A stretch of DNA of 64,000 nucleotides from positions 15,903,490 to 15,967,489 of the forward strand of contig JAVTVX010000010.1 of NCBI GenBank assembly GCA_033439265.1, written 5' to 3'. The position numbers and the translations under genes were made by a program. This DNA comes from Dillenia suffruticosa. Lineage: Eukaryota; Streptophyta; Magnoliopsida; Dilleniales; Dilleniaceae. Positions 1-10,073 of the stretch are shown here, in pieces. Under the pieces are notes generated by a model. It had not been told where the DNA came from and did no database searches. It worked only from the letters and a program-made list of their open reading frames with translations. Position 1 is the stretch's first letter; each line of letters begins with the position of its first letter.

Positions 1-191
1 CCTGACAGAGCCACAAATTCACTGCTACAAGAGAAGTACAAAAGAAAACAAAAAATAGCAACATGCAGATTGCTTTTACTGTTGTGTGTCTTCATGCATT
101 AGTTACAAGTGCTGAAATTCCAAGCATAAATGAAGAAGCACAACAAAAAAGAGGCCATATCTAATTGTTAAATTATATTTTGGTACCCCAC

Positions 192-1038
192 CTCCATCGG
201 GCACAGATATGTCTGCAACTTCCTCAAGAGTCTTACAGACAGTTGCTGTTCCCTCTTCACAAAGTGCATCACAGGCAGCAAAAAGGATGTAACTGACTTC
301 AGGGGGGCAAAAAAGGAAACTCAATCAGCATCCCCACCCATTACTTAGGGACAAAATGAGTCCCAATGAACCACATACAACAGGCAAAATCAACTTCAGG
401 AGACTAGATTTGTATCAAATATGGCAACAACAAGACAAAATAAAGCTGAAATGAACTACAGGGGGTCCCACCAAAACAAAATAAAACGGTGGATATACCG
501 GGTATATTTATCTCCAGCATTTTTGCATGCGGCCGCTGCCTCAAAACTCAACAACACTGCACTCATCAACCTACCATTGGACCACACAATAGCCCCTCAG
601 TAATTGTGTCGTGTTCACAGTGCAAAGATAAAATTCTGGACTAAACTTGGTGCTGCTTGACATTGAATTCTTAGGCAGCAAATAAATTATATCTTCCATC
701 AAAGAGTGTCTAAGGCAGAAATTTTAAACGTTTGATAATGTAGAAGACTATAATATTAACGCAGTTCTACAATAAACCCCCTAGCAAAAAAAAAAAAAAA
801 ACCACCTACCGGGGAAATGAAATATGCAGTGAATGCATTGCAATTCTGAGAAACATTCGGCAACTAAAAAACTTTCCCAATGAACAAGAATCAAGAGAGA
901 GAGAGAGAGAGAGAGGCAATGAAAAATTCTTGAAAAGGCGATCATTCATTCATTTCATCAACAAGAATTTAAAGCAAATGATCTATTCTTGAAAAATGTG
1001 AAGAGAGTGAGAGTCGGTACCTGTTGATGCTGAGGCAT
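192..1038 (-). CDS. 5' part of an unidentified minus-strand gene (partial)
   Basis: The product is not recognised. A short coding exon can be read at 1021-1038 (start codon at 1036-1038, encoding MPQHQQ), followed by a consensus splice donor AACAG|GTACC. A candidate next exon lies at 192-296, with acceptor CTGAAG| and donor GGAG|GTGGGG. It is open in two frames, one of which reads ACDALCEEGTATVCKTLEEV. From MPQHQQ the in-frame continuation is a different reading (SVTSFLLPVMHFVKRE), so the frame, and whether these exons join directly, are unresolved. The gene would continue past the left edge of the window. The upstream DNA looks like a plant 5' region, with GA tracts and a TATA box near 1605. 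The exon-donor segment occurs a second time at about 1403-1446. Confidence is low because no domain is visible. Confidence 0.3.
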
Positions 1039-1446
1039 GGTTAGAGGAGAATTTGAAACCCAAAGAAATATCGATCAAATTCACGGACAAACAATACAAG
1101 AAAGCGATCAAGTCAAAAAAGCGATCAAGATAGAGTGTTCGATCAAAGACAAGCGATCATCATAACCAAGAATTATCAAGCAAAAAGAAATCGCAACCAC
1201 AAAAAGATGAAAACCAAGAAACGATCAGATTCTTATAACCAACACAATTAAACAAGACATCCGATTAATATACCAAGAATATAACATGAATCAGAAAAAA
1301 AAAAAAGAATGGCGATGAACGATTCTTGAAAAGGTGATCATTCATTCATCAAGAATTTAAAGCAAATGACTTGAAAAATCTGAAGAGAGTATGATTCGGC
1401 ACCTGTTGATGCTGAGGCCAGGTTAGACTGGAATTTGAAACCCTAA
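919..1446. repeat. tandem duplication of a first-exon segment
   Basis: Two diverged direct copies, about 919-1075 and 1308-1446, share the order ATTCTTGAAAAGG, ATTCATTCAT, AAGAATTTAAAGCAAATGA, GAAGAGAGT, then CCTGTTGATGCTGAGG and GAATTTGAAACCC. On the minus strand each copy ends with CATCAACAG followed by a GT donor (GTACCG in the proximal copy, GTGCCG in the distal one). The proximal copy has the ATG; in the distal copy the same site reads CTGG, so it could serve only as an untranslated alternative first exon. Confidence 0.75.
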
Positions 1447-1601
1447 GAGAGCGAGAAAGGGAGTTTGGTGGAATGAGAGAATGACCGGAAGGGAGGGGGA
1501 GAGAGAGAGAGGAAAGAAAAAGCTCCCAGAGTAAGAGAGAGCAGGAGGAGAGACGAGGCAGACTAGCGTATTATATGCCGACTTCCGAAGAAAAACCGCT
1601 G

Positions 1602-1608
1602 ATTTATA
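1602..1608 (-). promoter_or_regulatory. TATA box of the left-edge minus-strand gene
   Basis: The minus strand reads CCGTATAAATCAGC here, a good plant TATA box. It lies about 200 bases upstream of the distal first-exon donor at 1403, and GA-rich leader-like sequence (1440-1560) lies between them. The assignment is inferred from position; no transcript is available. Confidence 0.4.
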
Positions 1609-1650
1609 CGGAAGGATGTTACTGTCCAGAGTGACAGCTGTCAACTCTCT

Positions 1651-3584
1651 GTCTCGTTATTAGAGTAACGGTCACTAAAAAGGGCTCAAATCCTAGCAGT
1701 CGATCTCCCTAAATTCAAATCTTCATTTTCATAAAAGTCATTTTAATTAATATTTCAAGAAAAATAGCACCCTCTATGAAGATTTACTAAAAGAATTTTT
1801 ATTTCATATTTGATATTTAATTCTAAATATAATGCAATTATAATTACAGGCCAATATTTTTATAATTTTATTTTGAGAGATGGGTATTTTTAAAATAATT
1901 TTCTTGAAATTAATTAAATATGTAATAAATTAATTCTTTAACCAATAAAAATATTTTAAATAAATTTTTAATTGAATTTTTGTGGCTCAAACAAGCGAAT
2001 ATTGAATTCAATGCTTGATTGTGCATCCCTTTACCAATAATTCTAGTTCAAACCTATGATATGAAGCCATAAAATGAAACATTAGAAGTATTAAAGCGAA
2101 GAAGTTTTGTTAATATCATTCCGAACATAGTTCATATATATGTTCACAAAATACTATAGAAACGAAAATAAAAAACTGAAATGAATATAAAATGATATGA
2201 GAAAATAATATTTTATAAAAATACAAAAATAAAAATATTAAAAATTTTAAATATAAAAATATATAATTTATAATAAAATAGTCAACTTTTATAATAAAAA
2301 TTTAAAAAGATCAAATATATAATTATTAATCATAAAAAATAATATAAAAATTATAATTATAATTAAATAAGTAAATAGGTAAATAATTTATTAAATATAA
2401 AAAATATAAATATTTTTATATAAATTTTAATTAATTTAACATGTTAAAAAATTTTAAAAATAAAAACGTTCGTGTCAAAAAATTTTCATACATTAAAATT
2501 TGGTCCATGCCTATAAAACTTCACCTCTAACCCGAGACAAACATCAAAGGAGGAAGATGTTTGGTATTTGGGTTTTCGGCGGCAATGTTAACCACCGAAG
2601 TCCGAAGCATGGATGTTGGTCAACTTTCTCGTCATTCATTTGAGTTGTTAATGTTATAACCTTTCGGCCTATCTTTATGCCTCAACTCTTAGATAATTTT
2701 ATTTTACCTTTTCATCCCTTCTTAAAGATTTAGTAAATTTTGAAATGACTTCATTAATTTTGCAAAATCTCTTTCTAACCCTAATCCTCCATAAATTTCG
2801 AGGGCTTATATTAATATTAGAGTTGGGCAATCTAACCAAATTCAAGAACCAAGTCAAGTCAAACTTAACAGTGTAATAGAAAATTTCAAATCTAATAAAA
2901 AAAAAAAAAAAATAGCAACCCGGTTACCTCGAGGGAGGTCAAAATTTCTTGCCCAAAAAATGACGCTATGCCAATTGGGTTGGGCATCCCACCTCACCTT
3001 GCACAAGTCTATTAACAATCTTATCAACTTCAAACTCGAACAACAAGATTGGAAAATCTAGAATCTCGCCTTTTTAACATTGACCAAAACAAAAGTTTTT
3101 TTTTTTCTGATCGTATAATAATTTAAATATGAGATCATCATGTTAGAAGAGGGGGTTTTTAATACTAGACTATCCTCCTGGGGACAAAACAAAATTTCTA
3201 TGACATTTACAGAAACTAATAATAATTCACACCGGAACTTCTCTTCAAATAAATAAATTATGAGTGCTACTTAGCCCCAAAAGTTAATAACAAAATTAGC
3301 ATTCACCTTTCACCAAAATACACTAATAAAATTGTGTCATATGGTACTTGGTCAATTTTGTCATTCACTTTTTCTGGTTCATATCATATCAATGGTATTC
3401 TCAGCATAGTTGCTTACCAACATAACCCCTGCGTGGTTGCTTGCCAACATGACCCGGAAAGCCTAAAAATGCTATGGTATATACATAAAAACGTGCAGTT
3501 AACTACCAGAGTAATCTTTCATTCTGCACTGTTATCAGCTTGCTCCTACATGACTCCTGTATCTTGATCTCTGGAAGCTTGATC
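1651..3584. other. intergenic, AT-rich
   Basis: No gene is recognised. Positions 2190-2490 are a very AT-rich block (runs of ATAAAAATATAA type) that resembles, in inverted orientation, the block at 28680-28900; both may be copies of one non-autonomous element. A 16-base A-run at about 2889 follows a short sequence with a weak SINE-like look. The remainder to 3584 shows no coding potential. Confidence 0.5.
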
Positions 3585-6500
3585 TTATCCTATGATATTA
3601 TCAAGTGGGCCATGCAAGGTCCCAAAAAGTGTGGTCATTATCTGTCTATGGCATTCATCACAGAATTACTAGGCATTGTGGCCCTCGTTTGGGAGCTTGT
3701 CTACTGCAGCACACGGGAGAATCCTATGGATGAAATCAGCCGATGATGGTGGAACTACACTGTCATCCATGCCCTGCTCAAAAATGGAAAATTTCAAGAT
3801 TTTCAGGAAATCGGGCATACAAGTTGGAAAACACAAGAAAATGAAAGACAAACATCTTTAATAGGCTTTTTATGTTTCAAGTCAAATCACTCCAACCGAG
3901 CCCAAAGTTAGCATTGAATGAAACAACAATCTACCATACCTGGATTACAATTTCAAGTATGTCTAAAACCGGCATATGTTTCACATTTATGTTCAGCTGC
4001 GGGTGAAAGTACCATTCTGAACCAACTTGCCCATTTCCCCACTCCAACCTAAGAAACAAATTAACTTAAAACACTGAAATAGTTAAAAGATGGTAAATAA
4101 ATGGAGGTTCCGACCTGCCATATGTGTGTTGAGACAAGAAATCCAACCAATTCTTGCTCAGCGTCACTGTACATTGATTTGAGCCAATCAAAGATGCCCT
4201 TTGGGTGACGGTTGTTATCAATTTTCAGGTCTGAAAGGCTGAAGCCCCAATCCGATACCTGCAAAGCAGCTTCCTCCACAAATGGCTTTGTACTTCCTTG
4301 CCAGACTGATTCCTCCACATCCCTTTGCTAGAATTCTTCAAAAACTGGTGGATCCATTATCCATGCTCTATCCTGGGAATTAATCACCATGTTGGGAGCA
4401 TACAAGTCATTAACAAAAAAAGAAGTCAATTTAGGATTTTCCAGAACTCCAGGAATAAATTATCACTACTCATCAGGTCAAACAGAGTAAAATCATCTAG
4501 CTTGTGGCTCTCCTCTACATCATTCTGTATTCAAGTTGCACCCGTGAAAATGGGAAAAGAAAAAATCATCTCAAAATTAAAATCCTAAAATTACAAATAC
4601 CGAAACAAATGGTGCTGTGCTGTTCAACCACCACCATCCTGGTTTAAAACCTACTTATATTGAACTTGACAAATGTACAAAGATCTCTGAGTCAAAAGAA
4701 GGAACTGCAATCACAGATGACTCACCCTTGCTCCCAGAGACAAGAAAAATCACTTGTCAATCTGACCATGCTTTCCAGATAGGAAGCTTTGGCAATAGAA
4801 GAAAGCAAGAAGCCCCGACATCTCCGAGCAATAAAGTACATAAATTTCCTGTTTGGGGCCCACCACTTCCAGATTTTCTCTTTCTCTTCTTTAGTAAGAC
4901 TTGATTCATATGGATTTACTACTGGAGCTAGCATGACAGCCCCTGCAGGTAAGATCACTGATAAATTAGAGACCCAAATGGTCATGTATTGAACATATCT
5001 ATGACCATGTCCTAATAGGAATATTGCATCCTACACCAATTATTATATCCCATGACATCTTGTCCCCATAAAATGGAAATTCTTGATGGAACTCTACCTT
5101 CAAGTCTTTCAGGAATGTATCTGAGTGCAGCCCATGCATGCATAGCTCCACTTGAATGCCCCACCACCCAAAACTTGTCACTGACACCCAAGGCATCTGC
5201 CAAGTGTAACATATCTCGGGCTGATGACTCAAGGTTTCTATCATGACGAGGATCACTTTCTCCAAAACCAGGGAGATCATTTGTTAACAAGCGGATGCCA
5301 AACTCTTCCAGTAACAATGATTTGAGCCCAGGAATTCCTGTATTAGGGAGGGAAAAGACAATCCTAACTACAACCAGAACAGTCATATGCCTTAAATTAA
5401 GCAGTTTAGCCACAATGGGCTGAACATATAAAACGTTTTACCTGCAAGTCAAAAGGAAAGAAATGAATGCAGGGTTATCACAGAAAATCTAGCTTTGTCA
5501 GCCGGAACACCTCGCTCCTCATATGCCAAGTATCTACCATCAGGAAGCAGTATTCTAGTCGCATTAGGGGGATGTACATACACTTTATTTACCAATGGTG
5601 TTGGAGATGGAGTATGGTGCACATTATTTACATTTAAGGCTGCAAATTGGCAACCATATTGTTACTTGTATCTTCAACTGCAGTATGAAAGTAAGCATAG
5701 AGAGTGCATTAAACATATAGATGCAAGCCTTCAAGCGAACTTCAAAGCAACGATAAAGAGGACAAAGTCATGCATTGCTGCAATACTAAACTATGCACAA
5801 CATATATAGCTAGATTTTAAGCTAAGCCCCAGCCATAACTTGCTATCACTCCGAATGATCTCAAAGCCTTCTAGCTACTAACCTTCTTTGAAAGTCCTTG
5901 TAAAGAACACCCATATTGTCACACGCATCAAACACCCAAAGTTGGCTTCCACCAAACACACTGGATGTCAAGCTTCATACATACAAATTTGCCCATTGCA
6001 TAAGCTGTGCCGAAGCACAAACCATTATCCTCAATTACCTTTTCAGTGATACATTACTTCACAGCCAAAGTCATGAACATATGGAAATTCATACACTGAT
6101 AAAATTATGTCCAGCACATTACATTGTTATATGCTCTTTGCTCACATCATCCCAAAAGAAGAGCACCATGTAATGGATTTTGTTATTTCATTCATTGACT
6201 ATTTGGTATTAAAAGTATTACTGCGTTAAGCATACCAACAAAAAATTCCTAACTAATATAAAAAGAAAAAACAAGCGTAAGGAAACGTTGATGGTTCCAA
6301 TTGGTACAATTAGCCAATTTTCACAACCTCAAATGGAAATGCAGAGAAATGGCACATTCCCCGCATATGGACCAATTACAGCATTATTGACCAATTACAT
6401 CACACCATGGACTTAGTCTTAACAGCATTATTCAGTCAAGCATACCAACTAAAAATTCCGAACATAGATATGCACAAAAAAATAAATAAATTTTCTTTCA

Positions 6501-6644
6501 CATTTAATGGCATGAGTGCCCATTGTTCAATATACTTGAAATGTCTTTCTTAATTAAGAAAATCAGTCTCGCTATAAGAAGAGCACAAAGCCACAAAATC
6601 TTCCTCACCACTCTTATTTCTTAGTTTTAGTTGGGCACAACCAA

Positions 6645-6890
6645 ATGGAAAACTTTTGTTTCTTGTTTCTGTTGGGGTTGTGTCTCTTTTCATTTTCCAC
6701 AATAGCCGAAGTCCTCATTGATAATTATACCATTGCCATAGAATGGCATCCCGGAGCATGCAAGGGAAAAGAGAAAGATGAAAAAGAGATATCTTGTTAC
6801 CAACCTATTGAACCAAAATTCTTCATTCATGGTTTATGGATCAATGATACTCCTTGTAAACAACAGGACTGTCCATTTCATGAGCCAGTA
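6645..6890 (+). pseudogene. RNase T2 (S-like ribonuclease) first-exon fragment, left copy
   Basis: This is the first exon of an RNase T2 family gene, encoding an N-terminal secretion signal (MENFCFLFLLGLCLFSFSTI) and then a segment ending in KFFIHGLW, the first conserved active-site block of the family (CAS I) with its catalytic His. The exon ends at a good donor, CCAGTA|GTAAGT. The second half of the family (CAS II, containing HEW/KHGTC-type residues) is not found downstream: the intron-like sequence runs straight into an inverted copy of the same exon. On its own it would encode only about 80 residues, so it is a gene fragment. A TATA-like CTATAAGAAG occurs just upstream near 6572 and is conserved in the other copy. 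Confidence 0.85.
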
Positions 6891-7205
6891 GTAAGTAAAA
6901 TGAGTTTATAATCATGTTAACAGGATCGAGATCTTGAAAAGTTAATGGAACAGAACTAGCCTAATTTTGAAAACACCTCTGACAAAAATTATATATTTTG
7001 GCAAGGATAGAGCATGGTATCATTGACTTTTCAAGATCTCGGCCACTCGTGTTGCCAGAATATATAATTTTTGTCAAAGGTGTTCTCAAAACTAAACTAT
7101 CTCTATTCCATTAACTTTTCAAAATCTCAATCCTGTTAACAGAATTATAAACCCATGGTTATATATGAAAAAAAAAAGAGTTTTGAATCGAAAATCTTTA
7201 ATTAC

Positions 7206-7447
7206 CAGTGGCTCACGAAATGGCCATGTTGTTTACAAAGAGTATTATTGAACCATAAACCATGAATGAAGAACTTTGGTTGAATAGGCCGGTAACAAGA
7301 TATCTCTTTTCCATGTTTATCTTTTCCCTTGCATGCCCCAAGACGCCATTCTATAGCAATGGTATAATTATCGATGTGTACTTTGGCTATTGTGGAAAAT
7401 GAAAAGAGACTCAACCCCAACAAAAATAAGAAATAAAAGATTTCTAT
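7206..7447 (-). pseudogene. RNase T2 first-exon fragment, inverted right copy
   Basis: This is the inverted partner of the fragment at 6645-6890, encoding GLSLFSFSTIAKVHIDNYT and KFFIHGLWFNNTLCKQ. The start codon has become ATA (7445-7447), and small deletions before the donor shift the frame so that it closes at a stop straight after HFVSHW. It is less well preserved than the left copy, and it too lacks the second catalytic block. Confidence 0.85.
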
Positions 7448-8447
7448 TTGGTCATGCTCAACAAAAACTAAGAAATAAGAGTAGTGACGAAGAGTCTATA
7501 GCTTTGTGCTCTTCTTATAGCCGGACTGATTTTCTTAATTAAGAAAGACATTTCAAGCATATTGAACAATGGGAACTCATGTCATTAAAGGTGAAAGAAA
7601 ATTTATCCATTTTAAGAGACTTAAATGGCAATGCTAATTTTCACATACCAATTGCTACATTGGTGCAACAAAGCTAAAAAAAACAGCATTATTGAACAAT
7701 TACATCACACCATTGATTTAGTCTTAACAGCATTATTCAGTCAAGCATACCAACTAAAAATTTCTAACATATATATATGAACAAAAAAATAAATAAATTA
7801 ATGTACGCACCGGTTGATACAATAAGCCAATTTCTACAATCTACGAAAACTGAAAATTAAATTCATCCTTTATAAAATTTAAAGACCAAATGGATTGAAG
7901 AAGTTCCTCAATAACTATACTATAGGCTAGCGATTTGGATTTAATCTCTCCGAGTAACGCAAACAATCACAATGGAAACCACAAAATCTCAAATATAAAT
8001 TCATCAAACACCAGAATTTACGAAATTTCAAAGTCCACAAACAATTTATAGATTGATTACCTGCGGAAGCAATGACCAGAACGAACAGTATAGCAGACCA
8101 GGAATGAACGGGATCGCGATCCTCAGGCAAATACTCATTAAAGAAGCTCAATTTCTCACAAACCGCTCTACAAGGCCCTCCGAATTTCTTCACAATCACC
8201 GAATCCTCATTCCCCAAAGTCCGCTTCACAATATCTCTACATCATCTCCCGAATTCCAATACCATCTCTCCCAACGCCTTCAGGAATTTCACAATCTGAT
8301 CCTTCACGCTCCCCGATTCGCCGCCGAATACCTTTTCGTCTACGCCGCCGTCGTGAAAACATGGTCGGACGATGTGCTGACGAGAGATGCCAGCACATCA
8401 TGCCGTGAATCGGAAGATTTAGTCTCGGAGGACGACGAGGAGATCAT

Positions 8448-10073
8448 AGCTTGAAATTAGTTTCAATGGTACAATGATACATTAACGAGAGAGAGAGAGA
8501 GAGATTAAATGAACCAAAACGACCAAACAAGTAACATGTCTTAATTGTTTTTTCAAATCAATAAGGGAAAGATAGTGTTTTTCCAGCTTTATCTTTAAAT
8601 TAACATTTTTCCTTTTAAGGTACTTTATTCTTTTCCATCTGTTTATTCTTTTAGAGAAAAATCGTGTAAATACATAAAAGCATAAATATATGTGTTGAAT
8701 CATTTATTTTTTCACGGGCCATTACTCATGTTTTGGAGGAAAATCCTTTCTTTGGCCTACATTATTTTTTCCCTTCTAGATATACAAATTTTGGATAAAT
8801 AAATTTTTTACGCAAAAAAAGAAAACAATGAATTTTGTTGCCATGGCCAATTAACCTGTAATTATAAGTCAAAAGAGTTTGTTCGGTGATTCTTTTAATA
8901 TTATTGAACTCTAAAAGCATTGCAGTTGCTATATTCTAAATGGTAGACAAAATGCTATAAGTCACCGACTTAACCAAAATTATACAGAATTACAATGGTG
9001 GGCCTTCTGATGGCGGTGGTGTTTAAGAAGTTTTGCTATTGGTGCCCAAACATGCCTCAGCTGTCTCCCAAAAATTACAATTAATCAGTACCAAAAATAA
9101 ATTACAATTAATATAATAATTTAAAAGAGAAAGAGATTTAAAGAAAAGAAAAAAGAAAAAGAAAAAGAACTCTGGTAGCATCATTAGTGGGCTATGCAAT
9201 TGAAATCACGTTATATGAACAAATTAATTTTTAATTTTTGACTAAGTTCCCTTTTTTTCTGTTACAACCTGATTAGAACCCTAAGTTCCCTGATTATAAC
9301 ATTAAAATTTTTGAATTTACTTTTCAAATATTAAACACATTGAAGTCTACTTTGGAATTTTGGGAATGGGATGATGAGCATCTAATGTCAACTTTGTTGG
9401 GTAGGGTTCTCTATCCCCAAATATGGATAGGATTCATTTCATTTTTTTTCAAAGTAAAATGCATAACAACTTTATATTATGGTGACCCATTTGATACGAG
9501 AAAAGACCATGACTCTGTAGTTGACTATAGTCTAATATCATTCCCCCAAAAAAGACCAATTTGATACATCTAATATTATTATAAAGAAAAATATGCATCA
9601 AAAGCAGTAAAAAAAAAATTGAGAGAGAATAGCAAAATCGAACTAAGAACACAACAGCATCAAAAGCATTAAAAAAATAGAGAGAGAATAGCAAAATGGA
9701 ACTAAGAACACAACAATACTTTAGTAAAATAAACAAATAAATTTAGGACGGAGGAGCAATAGAAAAAAAGAAATGCCCAAGGAACACGGAGACCAGAGGA
9801 TAATTATCAGAAATGCCCAACAAAACTAAGTTCCTGTTCAGAAATGGTACATTTCAAGCAAAAGATGTTTTCCATGGCACCAGTTACTCCAGGATCTGGA
9901 TCCCCAAATAGGAGTCCGTGGGAAAGAGAGAGATGAGATAAAGAGAGGCATATGGGCTCGGGAACATGCTAAACTTGATTGCCAAATCTTTGGGCCCAGT
10001 CATGTAGAGAGAGCGAGAGAGAGAGAGAGAGTATACAGTCTACAATTGCTCAAAAAAATTCCAAATCTTCGTG
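8448..10073. other. intergenic
   Basis: No gene is recognised. A (GA)n tract at 8488-8504 lies just upstream of the dead hydrolase. A short tandem duplication of about 65 bases sits at 9592-9715 (unit contains GAGAGAATAGCAAAAT and GAACTAAGAACACAACA). Another (GA)n tract lies at about 10011-10030, beside the 3' end of the RBR ligase gene. Confidence 0.5.

Larger units (their letters stand above)
6485..7606. repeat. long inverted repeat (foldback) of promoter + exon 1 + intron start of an RNase T2 gene
   Basis: The left arm, about 6485-7003, and the right arm, about 7052-7606, are reverse complements with scattered mismatches and short indels. They are separated by a loop of only about 48 bases. 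Landmarks in both arms, from the outside in: ATAAATTTTCTTTCAC, CCCATTGTTCAATA, TTTCTTAATTAAGAAAATC, CTATAAGAAGAGCACAAAG, the RNase T2 exon, GTTAACAGGAT, CTTGAAAAGTTAATGGAA, and GACAAAAATTATATATT. The arms converge, so transcripts from either outer end would cross both arms and fold into a stem of about 500 bp. Confidence 0.9.
6381..7800. repeat. direct repeats flanking the RNase T2 foldback
   Basis: Positions 6381-6490 and 7684-7800 are direct copies, each beginning AGCATTATTGA(C/A)CAATTACATC and continuing through TTAGTCTTAACAGCATTATT, AAGCATACCAACTAAAAATT and ACAAAAAAATAAATAAATT. Further weak matches surround them, for example CAATTAGCCAATTTTCAC near 6308 and CAATAAGCCAATTTCTAC near 7820. 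They bracket the inverted repeat on both sides. Confidence 0.8.
3585..8447 (-). pseudogene. alpha/beta-hydrolase superfamily pseudogene, six exons
   Basis: This is a broken copy of a plant membrane-anchored alpha/beta-hydrolase. Exons joined by in-phase GT-AG introns: 8061-8447 (ending in a membrane segment, HSWSAILFVLVIASA), 5442-5639 (LLPDGRYLAYEERGVPADKA), 5098-5337 (LPGFGESDP and nucleophile elbow GHSSGAMHAW), 4726-4942 (AVMLAPVVNPYE), 4115-4372 (VEESVWQGSTKPFVEEA) and 3585-3773 (HIWQ|GMDD with the acid, PNEGH with the catalytic His, then CDECHRQIMTTLFG). Lesions: a frameshift near 8340-8390; stops TGA 8242-8244, TGA 5449-5451, TGA 4750-4752 (at a family Trp), TAG 4328-4330 (EEF-stop-QRDVEES, also a Trp), and TAG-TAA 3666-3671 just after the catalytic His; and a one-base deletion near 4816-4820. 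All five introns keep GT and AG. The unusually long first intron (5640-8060) contains the RNase T2 inverted repeat. Confidence 0.92.

Noticed and set aside
8053-8454. 133-residue plus-strand open frame
   Set aside because: It is the antisense of exon 1 of the hydrolase pseudogene, whose minus-strand reading joins properly to exon 2 (ASA|ALNVNN).
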